From positions 1-58,030 of the forward strand of contig JAGWUS010000018.1 in the NCBI GenBank assembly GCA_028868305.1: a DNA stretch of 58,030 nucleotides, given 5' to 3'. A program made the position numbers and the translations under genes. The notes under the pieces are model-generated. The model was not told where the DNA came from, made no database searches, and saw only the letters and a program-made list of their open reading frames with translations. Origin of the DNA: Burkholderiales bacterium. Its GTDB lineage: Bacteria; Pseudomonadota; Gammaproteobacteria; Burkholderiales; Burkholderiaceae_C. Positions 1-9,937 of the stretch are shown here, piece after piece; within the stretch, counting starts at the first letter, position 1, and every line of letters starts with the position of its first letter.

Positions 1-798
1 TTGTCCCGAGCGGGCAAGACGGCAGCCGATGTCGATGGCCTAATTTGCGCAGCGGCCAATATGCAGCGGGCCTACCCGGCCATGGGCGTCGAGATCCAGA
101 CCGCGCTGGGTGTGCAGGGCTATGCCTTTGACATGAACGTAGCCTGCTCTTCGGCCACTTTCGCACTGGAGATGGCCTACAACGCCGTTCGCACCGGCTC
201 GGCCCGCGCCATTCTGGTCGTCAACCCGGAAATCACTTCAGCCCACCATGCGTGGAAGGATCGCGATTGCCACTTTATTTTCGGCGACGTGTGCACCGCC
301 ATCCTGGTGGAACGTCTGGACCTGGCCCCTGCTGGTGCGTTCGAGATACTGGGCACCCGATTGCTTAGCACCTTCAGCAACACCATCCGCAACAATGCGG
401 GCTTCATGTCCCGCGCCGAAGACCGCAACCCCGAAGACCGCGACCAGCTGTTCCGCCAGGAAGGCCGCAAGGTGTTCAAGGAGGTGTGCCCCATGGCTGC
501 TGAACACATCGAAAAACACCTGGCTTCGCTGGGCTTCTCACCGCTGGAGGTACGCCGCTACTGGCTGCACCAGGCCAATCAGTCCATGAACCAGCTCATC
601 AGCCGCAAGCTGTTGGGACGCGATGCCACGCTGGACGACGCACCTATCATCCTCAACGAGTTCGCCAATACGGCATCGGCCGGCTCCATCATTGCATTTC
701 ACCGCAACAAAGCTGACATCCAGGCAGGCCAGGTGGGAGTGATCTGTTCGTTCGGCGCCGGCTATTCGATCGGCAGCGCGATCGTCAGGAAGCTCTGA
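1..798 (+). CDS. Beta-ketoacyl-ACP synthase III (FabH-like), 5' end cut by window
   Basis: Thiolase-fold condensing enzyme of the KAS III group, which joins an acyl-CoA or acyl-thioester starter to malonyl-ACP. All three catalytic residues are visible: Cys49 (in NVACSS), His190 (in WLHQAN) and Asn223 (in EFANTASAG). The C-terminal half is complete and ends with SFGAGYSIGSAIVRKL. The 265 codons seen are shorter than the roughly 320-370 of the family, and the frame is open to base 1, so the true start lies upstream. Whether it serves normal fatty acid synthesis or a special pathway cannot be told; a ferredoxin and an acyl-CoA synthetase follow after an oppositely oriented gene. Confidence 0.9.
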   Translation: MSRAGKTAADVDGLICAAANMQRAYPAMGVEIQTALGVQGYAFDMNVACSSATFALEMAYNAVRTGSARAILVVNPEITSAHHAWKDRDCHFIFGDVCTAILVERLDLAPAGAFEILGTRLLSTFSNTIRNNAGFMSRAEDRNPEDRDQLFRQEGRKVFKEVCPMAAEHIEKHLASLGFSPLEVRRYWLHQANQSMNQLISRKLLGRDATLDDAPIILNEFANTASAGSIIAFHRNKADIQAGQVGVICSFGAGYSIGSAIVRKL

Positions 799-804
799 AG
801 CGCG

Positions 805-1332
805 TCAGTTCAAAGCGCGCTTGAGGCGGATTTCCTCCACCTTGACGGAACCGATGGGAACCGTCTTGGCACTGGACATTTCCCGCTTGAAACCCGCGAG
901 TTCGTGAAAACGCAGCGCACGCTCGTTGGCAATGGGCACCCATACGCACACATGGGTACAACCTTCCTCCAGCAAACCTTCGCGTGCGGCGTCCCACAGC
1001 GCCAGACCTACGCCCTTGCCCCAGTAAACGGGATTGGCGTAGATCGCCCAGATTTCGCCCATGGTGGGTGGAGTGCCCTTGTCACGGCAGCGGTCAAACC
1101 CCACAAACCCGACGATCCTGTCTTCGTCCAGCACCACGTGCACCTGGGGTTCGCTGTACTCAATGGCTTCACGCCAGTACGCCTGGCGTTTTTCCAGGGG
1201 TACGGCAGGAATCGGGGTGTCAGCCAGGAGGGTTTTGAAGGCTTCGCGAACGGTCGCGTTGTGGAGTTCTGCAATATTCTTGGCATCGCGCAAAGTGGCA
1301 GGGCGCACCTTGAAAGTAGTCGTACTGGACAT
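805..1332 (-). CDS. GNAT family N-acetyltransferase
   Basis: A 175-residue single-domain acyltransferase of the GNAT fold, probably cytoplasmic. The acetyl-CoA pyrophosphate-binding loop (motif A) is visible as NPVYWGKGVGLALW at about residues 100-113. It is followed by the NERALRFHELAGF segment typical of the last strand-helix of the fold. The start is the ATG at 1330-1332. It is convergent with the KAS III gene, only a few bases apart, and divergent from the ferredoxin gene. The substrate (amine, amino acid or antibiotic) cannot be inferred from the sequence. Confidence 0.88.
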   Translation of the reverse strand: MSSTTTFKVRPATLRDAKNIAELHNATVREAFKTLLADTPIPAVPLEKRQAYWREAIEYSEPQVHVVLDEDRIVGFVGFDRCRDKGTPPTMGEIWAIYANPVYWGKGVGLALWDAAREGLLEEGCTHVCVWVPIANERALRFHELAGFKREMSSAKTVPIGSVKVEEIRLKRALN

Positions 1333-1418
1333 GTCTAAACGTCAACCTGAAGCAAAATTGGTAAAGGCCTCCATTGTCGCTGCAAAAGCAGCGCCCTTCT
1401 TTTACGCCGTAGTTACCC

Positions 1419-1754
1419 ATGCCTGACCCGTACAGCCCTGCAGCCGACCTCACCGCCCCCACCGTGCGGATTGAACCCATGGGCTGGCTTGCGCCGGCCC
1501 CGTCCGATCTGAGCATTTTGCAGGCCGCACTGCGGGCAGGCATCGAGTTGCCGAACGCCTGCCGCAACGGAACCTGCCGCAGCTGCCTGAGCCGGCTGCT
1601 CAGCGGCGAGATACGCTACCTGATTGAATGGCCCGGTGTCAGCCTGGAGGAGAAGCGCGAGGGTCTCGTCCTGCCCTGCGTTGCCTGCGCACAAACCGAT
1701 ATCGTCATTGAGCAGCCGCTGGCTTCCCGGAGTTCAAAGCTTAACGTCACCTAG
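1419..1754 (+). CDS. 2Fe-2S plant-type ferredoxin
   Basis: A 111-residue soluble electron carrier. The cluster-binding cysteines are seen as CRNGTCRSC (C-x4-C-x2-C) near residues 48-56, plus a later cysteine in LPCVAC, the plant-type [2Fe-2S] pattern. There is no signal peptide. The gene precedes the acyl-CoA synthetase by 67 bases on the same strand. Its redox partner is not encoded in view; comparable small ferredoxins serve oxygenases or desaturases, but that is inference. Confidence 0.88.
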   Translation: MPDPYSPAADLTAPTVRIEPMGWLAPAPSDLSILQAALRAGIELPNACRNGTCRSCLSRLLSGEIRYLIEWPGVSLEEKREGLVLPCVACAQTDIVIEQPLASRSSKLNVT

Positions 1755-1821
1755 GGTCACTACCGTTGCCCGGGATGGCAAAGCCTCCAAGAATCTGCGG
1801 CAACTACTACTGCCGTTCACC

Positions 1822-3513
1822 ATGCACTCCCCCATCACTGTCGCGTCTGGCGATCTGCCCTTGCACTGTCTTTACCGTTGGGAGCGAGAGCGTCCTGACG
1901 CAATTTACCTGACCCAGCCTGTAGGAGCAGGACAGGTCGAGGACATCACCTGGGCCCAGGCCGCAGACCAGGTGCGACGCATGGCGTCGTGGCTGCAGGC
2001 TCAGGGTTGGCCACAGGGAAGCCGCGTGGCCATCGTTGGCAAAAACAGCGCGCACTGGATTCTGGCCGATCTCGCCATAGCCATGGCGGGACATGTATCA
2101 GTTCCCGTCTACCCCACCTTCAATGGCGAAGCACTTGCCTACATCCTGGCACATAGCGATAGCAAAGCCTGCTTCGTAGGGAAGATGGACGATACCAGCA
2201 ATCTGCGCACCGGACTGCCACAAGGTCTGCCCTTAATTGCTCTGCCGCTGTCGCCTGCCATAGACGCACTGCAATGGACGGACCTACTCGCCAGAACAGT
2301 ACCAATGCAAGGTCATCCCGCGCCCGATGCCGATACGGTGTTCACCATCATCTACACCTCTGGCACCACCGGCAAACCCAAGGGCGTGGTGCACAGCTAC
2401 CGCACCATGGCCTGGGGCGTGACGAGTGCGACACGCCGCGTCACGATGCGCACCGAAGACCGCTACATTTCCTACCTCCCGCTCGCCCATGTCGCAGAAC
2501 GCATGCTGATAGAACAGGCGTCATTGCGCTATGGCGGGCACATTTTCTTTGCCGAAAAGCTCGATACTTTCCTTCAGGACCTGCAACGGGCGCGGCCCAC
2601 CATCTTCTTTTCAGTGCCGCGTTTGTGGCTCAAGTTTGAACAGGGTGTGCACGCGAAAATTTCACCCCGAAAACTCAAGTTTCTGATGTCCCTGCCACTG
2701 GTTGGCGGACTGGTGCGCAAGAAGATCCTCAAAAGCCTGGGACTGGACCAGTGCCGTGTGGCCGCCGGTGGCGCAGCCCCCATGCCGCACGAAATGCTGA
2801 ACTGGTACCGCAGCCTCGGTCTGGATCTGATTGAGGTGTACGGAATGACCGAAAACTGCGGCATCTCGCACTCCACCCTGCCGGGCGCGCGCCAGACCGG
2901 CACGGTGGGCCTCACATACGACGAAGTGCAATGTCGCATTGACCCAGGCAACGGCGAAATCCAGATGCGCTGCCCAGCCGTCATGCTGGGGTACTACCGC
3001 GAGCCCGAACAGACAGCGCAGACCTTCACGCCGGACGGCTGGCTTCGCACGGGCGACAAAGGGGCCATTGATGACCAGGGATTTCTCCGCATCACTGGTC
3101 GCGTGAAAGACATCTTCAAGACGAGCAAGGGAAAATACATCGCACCGGCCCCCATTGAGGATCTGCTGGTGATGCACCCTGATGTGGAAGCCTGCGCGGT
3201 CACTGGTGCCAACATGACGCAGCCTTTGGGGATCGTCATGCTGTCGCCAGACGCTGCAAACCGCAGCATGTCGACCGCTGCAAGGCGGGCTATTGCCGAA
3301 TCGCTGGAAAACCATCTGCGCGGTGTCAATGCCCAACTGGAACCGCACGAAAAACTGTCCTTTCTGGCGGTCGTCACGACCGCCTGGACACCGGAAAACG
3401 GATTTGTAACTCCCACACTCAAGGTCAAGCGCCCATGCATTGAAATTGCCTACGCAAGCCACTTCAACAGCTGGTTGCTACAGGAGCGGCCCGTGGTGTG
3501 GGTGGAAGACTGA
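1822..3513 (+). CDS. AMP-forming long-chain acyl-CoA synthetase
   Basis: A 563-residue ANL-superfamily ligase that activates a fatty or aryl acid to acyl-AMP and then to acyl-CoA. The P-loop (IIYTSGTTGKPKG), the YGMTENCG motif, the hinge region GWLRTGDKG and the C-terminal KTSKGKYIAPAPIE segment are all present. The last is typical of the COG1022 long-chain synthetases. The frame stays open about 200 bases upstream, but that stretch overlaps the ferredoxin gene in another frame. I chose the ATG at 1822, which begins a normal N-terminus. No strong Shine-Dalgarno sequence precedes it. The substrate is uncertain. Confidence 0.88.
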   Translation: MHSPITVASGDLPLHCLYRWERERPDAIYLTQPVGAGQVEDITWAQAADQVRRMASWLQAQGWPQGSRVAIVGKNSAHWILADLAIAMAGHVSVPVYPTFNGEALAYILAHSDSKACFVGKMDDTSNLRTGLPQGLPLIALPLSPAIDALQWTDLLARTVPMQGHPAPDADTVFTIIYTSGTTGKPKGVVHSYRTMAWGVTSATRRVTMRTEDRYISYLPLAHVAERMLIEQASLRYGGHIFFAEKLDTFLQDLQRARPTIFFSVPRLWLKFEQGVHAKISPRKLKFLMSLPLVGGLVRKKILKSLGLDQCRVAAGGAAPMPHEMLNWYRSLGLDLIEVYGMTENCGISHSTLPGARQTGTVGLTYDEVQCRIDPGNGEIQMRCPAVMLGYYREPEQTAQTFTPDGWLRTGDKGAIDDQGFLRITGRVKDIFKTSKGKYIAPAPIEDLLVMHPDVEACAVTGANMTQPLGIVMLSPDAANRSMSTAARRAIAESLENHLRGVNAQLEPHEKLSFLAVVTTAWTPENGFVTPTLKVKRPCIEIAYASHFNSWLLQERPVVWVED

Positions 3514-3540
3514 CTGAGCACCCTGCGGTAAGCTTGTGCC

Positions 3541-5400
3541 ATGATTTTGCTTCATGGCCGCCGGCTGATTGCAATGTGTCTGGCCATCGCATTGCACTGC
3601 GGTGTAAACGCCCGTCCGTTTGAGGACACCATGGCCCAGCGTACCCTGGCATGCACGGCATGCCACGGCGATCAGGGGCGTGCCGGACCGGATGGCTACT
3701 ACCCGCGCCTGGCGGGCAAACCGGCGGGGTACATTTACAACCAGCTCGTCAATTTTCGCGAAGGGCGGCGCCACTATGCTCCCATGGGCAGCTTGCTGGA
3801 ACCGCTGAGTGATGCCTACCTGCGTGACATTGCAGCGCATTTTTCCTCCCTCTCCCTCCCCTACCCGCCTCCCGTACCCGTTGAGTTGACCCAGGCGGCA
3901 CTGGCCAGAGGCAAGACTCTGGCAACGCAGGGCGATGCGGCCCGCAAAATCCCCGCATGCACCCATTGCCATGGAACAGCACTCACCGGCCTGGAACCCA
4001 ACATCCCGGGCCTGCTCGGCTTGCCGCGTGACTACCTGAACGCCCAGCTTGGAGGCTGGAAAACCGGGCAACGCAAGGCCAGCCCACCCGACTGCATGCG
4101 GCACGTGGCCCGGCAAATGTCTGACGATGACATCAGCGCTGTCACGGGCTGGCTATCCACCCAGATCGTCCCGGAAATTGCCAGGGCGGCGCCCGCGTTA
4201 AGTGCCAGCCAGCTGACCGAAAAGGGGATCCACTGCGGCTCCAGCCGCCCTACAGCCTTGGAGAACTCCCCGCTGACACGGGGCGCCTATCTTGCGCGCA
4301 TTGGCAACTGCGCCGTCTGCCACACGGCGCGCGGTGGCGACCCCTATGCCGGTGGCCGCGGGATAGACACTCCTTTTGGAAAGGTTTATGCAAGCAACCT
4401 GACCCCTGACCCGATACAGGGTATCGGCCAATGGACCGCAGAAGACTTCTGGCAGGCATTGCACAACGGAAAGTCACGCGACGGGCGCATGCTGAACCCC
4501 GCGTTTCCCTATACGGGTTACACCCATGTCACGCGCGAGGATTCAGACGCTCTGTGGACGTATTTGCGAACCGTCAAACCCTCCGGGCGTGCCAACACAC
4601 CCCACTCGCTGCACTGGCCCACGGGAACCCAACTGGCCCTGCGAGCCTGGCGCCTGCTGTACTTCACGCCAGCTGAACCAGCGGCTTCGCCCGTGGGCGC
4701 CAACCGGCGGGGCGAATATCTGGTGCGCGGACTGGGTCATTGCACCCAATGCCATGCGCAGCGCAACGCGCTGGGTGGCATAGCCACCACTGAACAAGGC
4801 GGCCTGATGCCCACAATTCCCTGGTACGCACCCTCACTCCAGGGTCAGAGCGATTCTCGGCTAGCCACATGGACGGTTCAGGACGTACGGACTTTTCTCG
4901 TGACCGGGCGCAACGGGCACGCCAGCGCCAGTGGCCCCATGGCCGAGGTGGTATTGCATGGCACCCAGTATTTGACCGAAGCCGATGCTGACGCCATCGC
5001 CGTGTATCTGAAATCTGCTTCGCCACCAGCACCATTGCAGCCAGGCGTCCGTGCAGTGCCAGTGAACACCTCTCGAGGTGCCACCCTGTACGAAAACCAG
5101 TGCGCGCAATGCCACGGAAAAGACGGATTGGGTCAGAACAAGGCTTATCCGCCACTGGCCGGCAACCGTGCAGTCACACAGGCCCATACCAGCAACCTGA
5201 TTCTCAAGGTGCTGCATGGGGGGTTTGCGCCAGCCACTGCAGGCAACCCCAAACCCTTTGGCATGCCACCCTTTTTGCTCTTCATGAGCGATGCAGAAAT
5301 CGCTGCGGTGCTGACTTACATTCGCTCTGCCTGGGGCAACACGGGCACCGCAATCAGTGAGTTTGATATAAACAGGATCCGTGCATCTTCCTCACCCTAG
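3541..5400 (+). CDS. Exported pentaheme cytochrome c (c4-like plus triheme module)
   Basis: A 619-residue protein with an N-terminal signal peptide (hydrophobic residues 8-20, likely cleaved near GVNA) and five CxxCH haem c sites, at Cys38, Cys140, Cys257, Cys401 and Cys521. The first two haems lie in a c553/c4-like diheme half. The last three have the layout of the triheme cytochrome subunit of alcohol or gluconate dehydrogenases, for example SNLTPD after haem 3 and MPPF late in the last domain. It looks like a fusion of a diheme and a triheme periplasmic electron carrier. No dehydrogenase partner lies next to it, so its electron donor is unknown. Confidence 0.88.
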   Translation: MILLHGRRLIAMCLAIALHCGVNARPFEDTMAQRTLACTACHGDQGRAGPDGYYPRLAGKPAGYIYNQLVNFREGRRHYAPMGSLLEPLSDAYLRDIAAHFSSLSLPYPPPVPVELTQAALARGKTLATQGDAARKIPACTHCHGTALTGLEPNIPGLLGLPRDYLNAQLGGWKTGQRKASPPDCMRHVARQMSDDDISAVTGWLSTQIVPEIARAAPALSASQLTEKGIHCGSSRPTALENSPLTRGAYLARIGNCAVCHTARGGDPYAGGRGIDTPFGKVYASNLTPDPIQGIGQWTAEDFWQALHNGKSRDGRMLNPAFPYTGYTHVTREDSDALWTYLRTVKPSGRANTPHSLHWPTGTQLALRAWRLLYFTPAEPAASPVGANRRGEYLVRGLGHCTQCHAQRNALGGIATTEQGGLMPTIPWYAPSLQGQSDSRLATWTVQDVRTFLVTGRNGHASASGPMAEVVLHGTQYLTEADADAIAVYLKSASPPAPLQPGVRAVPVNTSRGATLYENQCAQCHGKDGLGQNKAYPPLAGNRAVTQAHTSNLILKVLHGGFAPATAGNPKPFGMPPFLLFMSDAEIAAVLTYIRSAWGNTGTAISEFDINRIRASSSP

Positions 5401-5409
5401 GGCTCTGCC

Positions 5410-7047
5410 ATGAACTCCCTGCAATACGCCTGCGTCGCCGTCGCAACATTCCTCGTGGCGGGTTGCAGCAGCCTTGCACCCAACGCGCCCGACAAGGACA
5501 AGACCTACGCGCTGACCATTCTGCACACCAACGATCACCATGGCCGATTCTGGAAAAACCGGGACGGCGAGTACGGCATGGCGGCCCGCAAGACGGTGAT
5601 TGATGCGATGCGCCAGGAAGTGGCCGCATCGGGAGGGTACAGCCTGTTGCTCGACGGGGGGGATGTCAACACGGGTGTGCCCGAATCAGACCTGCAGGAC
5701 GCCGTACCCGATTTTCGTGGCATGAACCTGCTGGGCTACGACGCCATGGCCGTGGGTAACCATGAATTCGACAAGAGCCCCTTCGTGCTCAACATGCAAC
5801 GCAACCTTGCCCGATTCCCCATGCTGTCAGCCAATATCTACCGCCATGGAGAGCGGATGTTCGAACCCTACAAGGTGTTCAATCTGGGCGGCCTGCGGGT
5901 AGGCGTCATGGGCCTGACCACGGAAGACACCCGCAAGATGGTGCACCCGGACAACATCCGCGGTGTGGAGTTCCGTAACGCCATTGAGGAAGCAGCCCGC
6001 CTTCTGCCCGAACTGCGAAGCAAGTCCGACATTGTGATCGCCGCTACACACATGGGCCACTATGAAAACGGCCGGCATGGTACCCAGGCACCTGGCGACG
6101 TCGAGATGGCCAGAGCGGTCAGCGGCATTGACCTGGTGGTGGGCGGACACACCCAGAATCCTGCCTGCATGAAGGCAGAAAACGTACTGGACCGTGCCTA
6201 CATTCCGGGTGTCGACTGCAGGCCGGACCGGCAGAACGGCACATGGATTGTTCAGGCCCATGAGTGGGGTAAGTACGTGGGCCGCGCGGACTTTCAGTAC
6301 CGTAACGGAGAGTTCAAGCTTATCAAGTACGCGCTCATACCGATCAATCTGAAAAAGCCAGTCAAGACGGCAGACGGCAAGACCAGTCTGGTGACCTACA
6401 CACCGGAAATCCCAGAAGACAAGGAGATGCTGGCATTACTCAAGCCGTTTCAGGATTTCGGACAGCAAAAGCTTCTGGTCGAGGTCGGCAACACCGATGC
6501 GAGGCTCGAAGGAGACCGCGCAGTGGTGCGCAGCCAACCTGCCGCCCTGGGCGTGCTGGTGGGACAAGCCATGATGGAAAAGACCCACGCCGATTTTGCC
6601 GTGATGAACGCAGGGGGCATACGTGACTCCCTGCCCGCGGGCAAGCTCAGCTACAAGGACATCCTGACCGTCCACCCCTTTGGCAACACCCTCGTGACGG
6701 TAGACCTGTCGGGGACTGAAGTACTCGCATACCTGGGCGTTGCTGCAAAGATGAGTCCCGGGTCAGGTGCGTTCCCGCAGTTTGCCGGCGTTCAAGTGCT
6801 CATCACAGGCGGCGTGGTCAAAGAAGCCAGGATCCATGGTGTGTCGATAGACTCCGCCAAAACTTACCGGATGGCTGTCAACAACTTTGTGGCCGCAGGC
6901 GGTGATGGCTATCCCAGGCTGACAGGGCACCCAAGCTACGTTGATACCGGGTTTGTGGACGCCGACATCCTGCGCGCCTACATTTCAGCGCACAGCCCAC
7001 TCAAGGCATCTGACTACGCGCCCACCCACTACGTCGTGCGCAATTAG
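5410..7047 (+). CDS. 5'-nucleotidase / metallophosphoesterase lipoprotein
   Basis: A 545-residue UshA/NadN-type enzyme. The N-terminus is a lipoprotein signal with lipobox VAGC (Cys19), so it should be anchored in the periplasm. The metallophosphoesterase domain shows HTNDHHG, LDGGDVNTG, GNHEFD, ATHMGH and GGHTQ. The second half matches the C-terminal 5'-nucleotidase domain (NAGGIRDSLPAG, HPFGN, AVNNFVAAGGDG). Known relatives hydrolyse nucleotides, UDP-sugars or NAD outside the cytoplasm. It starts 9 bases after the pentaheme cytochrome stop, so the two may be co-transcribed. Confidence 0.9.
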   Translation: MNSLQYACVAVATFLVAGCSSLAPNAPDKDKTYALTILHTNDHHGRFWKNRDGEYGMAARKTVIDAMRQEVAASGGYSLLLDGGDVNTGVPESDLQDAVPDFRGMNLLGYDAMAVGNHEFDKSPFVLNMQRNLARFPMLSANIYRHGERMFEPYKVFNLGGLRVGVMGLTTEDTRKMVHPDNIRGVEFRNAIEEAARLLPELRSKSDIVIAATHMGHYENGRHGTQAPGDVEMARAVSGIDLVVGGHTQNPACMKAENVLDRAYIPGVDCRPDRQNGTWIVQAHEWGKYVGRADFQYRNGEFKLIKYALIPINLKKPVKTADGKTSLVTYTPEIPEDKEMLALLKPFQDFGQQKLLVEVGNTDARLEGDRAVVRSQPAALGVLVGQAMMEKTHADFAVMNAGGIRDSLPAGKLSYKDILTVHPFGNTLVTVDLSGTEVLAYLGVAAKMSPGSGAFPQFAGVQVLITGGVVKEARIHGVSIDSAKTYRMAVNNFVAAGGDGYPRLTGHPSYVDTGFVDADILRAYISAHSPLKASDYAPTHYVVRN

Positions 7048-7063
7048 GTTCGCACCACTTTCC

Positions 7064-9280
7064 ATGGTTCGCCTCTCCCGCCGCAAAAAACTGCTACCCC
7101 AAAGATCTGCACTCCGGCCGATAGTGCCGTCACCTGCGGGGCGACGTGCCACGCAGGACTTGATTATCGACGGTTACCAGCCGGCGCAGATGATTGAGGA
7201 TCTGCGCAAATACCAGGCTGAACTGGAAGTCCAGAACAAGGCGCTGCGCTACAGTCAACTCGAAGCCGAGGGCGCATCGGAGCGCTTTGCCACCCTGTTT
7301 TCCAATGTTCCGCTGGCACTGATGGTGGTGGACGAAGATGGGCTGGTGCTGGCCAGCAACGCCATGGCGCTACGCCTGTTTCAACCGCTGGAAAGCGACC
7401 CGCCGCTTAACTTCCTGCTGCCCTTTGTCAGCGCAGCCCATGCCGACGAGGTCGCCGTTGCTGTCCTGAACGCAAAGACCGCGGGCACCTGCGAAGTCAA
7501 CGAGGTAGTTTTCCTGGCAGGTTTGCAGGGAACGTTCACGGGCGACCTGCATATTGCCCGCATCGAGAACCCGGTGGATGACCTTGCGCACTTCATCTGC
7601 GCCATCATTGACCAGGGCCCGCTGCTTACCGAACGCAAGGCTCTCCAGCACAGCGCCGATGTCCTGCGACAGCGCAACGAAGACCTGCTGATGAGCGAAA
7701 AGCGGATGGCCGCCATCATCAATTCATCACTCGATGCCATTGTGTGTGTTGACGAGCACCAATGCATCACGGTTTTCAACCCGGCTGCAACCACGCTGTT
7801 TGAATGCCCGGCCGATCAGGCCTACGGCAGTCCGCTGGGGCGCTTTCTTCCTGCAGTGGAAAAGGCCATTGACGATGGCGACGTGTTTGCACAGACCACA
7901 CTGGGGGAATTCCAGGCCAACACGCTGCAGGGAAAGCCGATCTTTGTGGAAATCAGTGTCTCGATCGAGCGCCGCCTGCGTGCACGCCCCTCACAGGCCG
8001 CTACCGACCGTCAGGCCCTGAATCAGCGAAATCCCGACCGCAGATCAAGTGCCATCACGACCATCTTTGCCCGGGATCTGACCACCCGCAAGAAGGCCGA
8101 AGCACAGCGCCTTGCACTGGAAACCCAGCTGCGAGAATCACAGAAGATGCAGGCCATGGGCACCATGGCGGGCGGCATAGCCCATGACTTCAACAATATC
8201 CTGAGTGCCATTTTGGGCAATGTGGAACTGGCCAAGCAGGATACGTCAGCGGATGCCTCTGCCCTGACCAGTTTGAACGAAATTGAAAAGGCTGGTCGAC
8301 GCGCCAGGGATCTGGTGCGCCAGATTCTCACCTTCAGTCGCAACGAACAGCCCAAACGCATTCCCATACAACTGGGCGAGGTGGTGCAGGAAACCGTGCG
8401 TCTGGTCAAGGTTACCTTACCGCCCTCGGTGGAACTGAAGGTTAGGGTTCCCTACACCAGCCCCCCAGTGCTGGCGGATGCTACGCAGGTGGAGCAGGCC
8501 TTGCTCAATGTCTGCACCAATGCCATTCTTTCCATGGGAACCGACAAGGGTACGGTGTCCATCACGCTGGGGCAGACCCCGCTGACGGATCCCTTGAGCG
8601 GACGCCTTGGCCTAGCACCGGGTGGTTATGTCACGCTCTCGGTGCAAGACACCGGAAGCGGCATGACTGCGGCGACCATGGAGCGTATTTTTGAGCCGTT
8701 CTACACCACACGTCAGGTGGGACAGGGCACCGGCCTCGGCCTGGCCGTCGTGCACGGGATCATGCAAACCCACCAGGGCGCGATTGATGTTCAAAGCGCG
8801 CTGGGACAGGGCAGCCAGTTCACCCTGTACTTTCCCATCACCGAACAGGCCGCTTTTGCAACGCCGATCGAGCCAGAGGTGTTCAAAGAAGTCCAGGGCA
8901 AGGGCAAGCGCATCCTCTATGTGGATGACGACCAGTCACTGGTGTTCCTGGTGACGCGTGCCCTCACCCGCAAGGGCTTTGAGGTCACCACGTTTACCGA
9001 GCCAATGGAAGCGCAGGCCGCTCTGGAAGATACGTCCAGGGAGTTTGACCTGCTGGTGACCGACTACAACATGCCGGGTTACAGCGGGCTGGATTTGTTG
9101 CGTGCGTCCAAACGCATCCGCCCAAACCTGCCCGTCGCCCTGGCTTCGGGTTACGTCACCCCGGAGATCGAAAAAGGTGCCGTGCAAGCCGGGGCCTGTG
9201 CCCTGATCTACAAACCCAATGACATCAGCGAGCTGTGCGAAACCGTGCAGCGCCTGGTTAGCGATGGCAATGACGCTTGA
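7064..9280 (+). CDS. PAS-containing hybrid histidine kinase with receiver domain
   Basis: A 738-residue soluble sensor kinase. Two PAS-like regions (about residues 70-190 and 210-340) precede a HisKA dimerisation helix with phospho-acceptor His374 in GGIAHDFNNI. A HATPase domain follows (N box near NVCTNAI, then DTGSGM and GTGLGLAVVHG), and then a C-terminal receiver domain (VDDDQ, TDYNMPGYSG). There is no transmembrane segment. The start is the ATG at 7064, just after the nucleotidase stop; an internal ATG at 7190 is also possible. No separate response regulator is adjacent, so the receiver may act as an internal sink or signal elsewhere. Confidence 0.88.
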   Translation: MVRLSRRKKLLPQRSALRPIVPSPAGRRATQDLIIDGYQPAQMIEDLRKYQAELEVQNKALRYSQLEAEGASERFATLFSNVPLALMVVDEDGLVLASNAMALRLFQPLESDPPLNFLLPFVSAAHADEVAVAVLNAKTAGTCEVNEVVFLAGLQGTFTGDLHIARIENPVDDLAHFICAIIDQGPLLTERKALQHSADVLRQRNEDLLMSEKRMAAIINSSLDAIVCVDEHQCITVFNPAATTLFECPADQAYGSPLGRFLPAVEKAIDDGDVFAQTTLGEFQANTLQGKPIFVEISVSIERRLRARPSQAATDRQALNQRNPDRRSSAITTIFARDLTTRKKAEAQRLALETQLRESQKMQAMGTMAGGIAHDFNNILSAILGNVELAKQDTSADASALTSLNEIEKAGRRARDLVRQILTFSRNEQPKRIPIQLGEVVQETVRLVKVTLPPSVELKVRVPYTSPPVLADATQVEQALLNVCTNAILSMGTDKGTVSITLGQTPLTDPLSGRLGLAPGGYVTLSVQDTGSGMTAATMERIFEPFYTTRQVGQGTGLGLAVVHGIMQTHQGAIDVQSALGQGSQFTLYFPITEQAAFATPIEPEVFKEVQGKGKRILYVDDDQSLVFLVTRALTRKGFEVTTFTEPMEAQAALEDTSREFDLLVTDYNMPGYSGLDLLRASKRIRPNLPVALASGYVTPEIEKGAVQAGACALIYKPNDISELCETVQRLVSDGNDA

Positions 9281-9908
9281 TGTTATCCATGCCGATGCAG
9301 CTATCGTTGTCCTGAACAAGCCACCGGGTCTGCTGTCCGTGCCCGGAAGGGGTGCGGACAAACAGGACTGCCTGCACACCCGTATGCAAAGCCAGTACCC
9401 TGATGCGCTGGTGGTGCACCGCCTCGATATGGCCACCTCCGGCCTGATCATCTTTGCCCGGAACAAATCCGTTCAACGCACCCTGGGGGACGCCTTCGCT
9501 GCCAGGGAGGTGCACAAACGCTACGAAGCCGTGGTCAGCGGCAGGGTGTGCGCTGCGCAGGATGACTGGCAGGTCATTGACCTGCCCATCGTGGTCGACT
9601 GGCCCAATCGCCCCCTGCGCATCATTGACCCGGTACATGGCAGGCCCAGTGTGACCCGCATGCGCTGCCTTGGTCACAACCCGCTAGACAACACCAGCCG
9701 CGTGGCACTGGAGCCGGTCACCGGCCGCTCGCACCAGTTGCGCGTTCACATGCAGGCCATCCGCCATTGCATCCTGGGCGACGCCCTGTACGCAACGGCC
9801 GAGGTGCTGGCGCAGTCGCCACGCTTGCTGCTGCACGCCAGCCAGCTGGCGTTGCGGCATCCCTTAAGCGGTACCCTGCTGGAATTCAATTGCCCGGCCG
9901 GATTCTGA
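9270..9908 (+). CDS. RluA-family RNA pseudouridine synthase
   Basis: About 212 residues, the size of E. coli RluA. It isomerises uridine to pseudouridine in rRNA and/or tRNA. The catalytic aspartate lies in HRLDMATSG, and the family segments NKPPGLLSVPGRG and GRSHQLRVHM (the latter an RxHQLRxH motif) are present. No S4 domain is seen. The start overlaps the 3' end of the kinase gene: ATG codons at 9264 and 9270 are both in frame, so the two genes are probably translationally coupled. Whether it is the dual-specificity RluA orthologue is inference from its length. Confidence 0.9.
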   Translation: MTLDVIHADAAIVVLNKPPGLLSVPGRGADKQDCLHTRMQSQYPDALVVHRLDMATSGLIIFARNKSVQRTLGDAFAAREVHKRYEAVVSGRVCAAQDDWQVIDLPIVVDWPNRPLRIIDPVHGRPSVTRMRCLGHNPLDNTSRVALEPVTGRSHQLRVHMQAIRHCILGDALYATAEVLAQSPRLLLHASQLALRHPLSGTLLEFNCPAGF

Positions 9909-9937
9909 GTTTGCCGTCATGCACCTAAAATGGCCCG

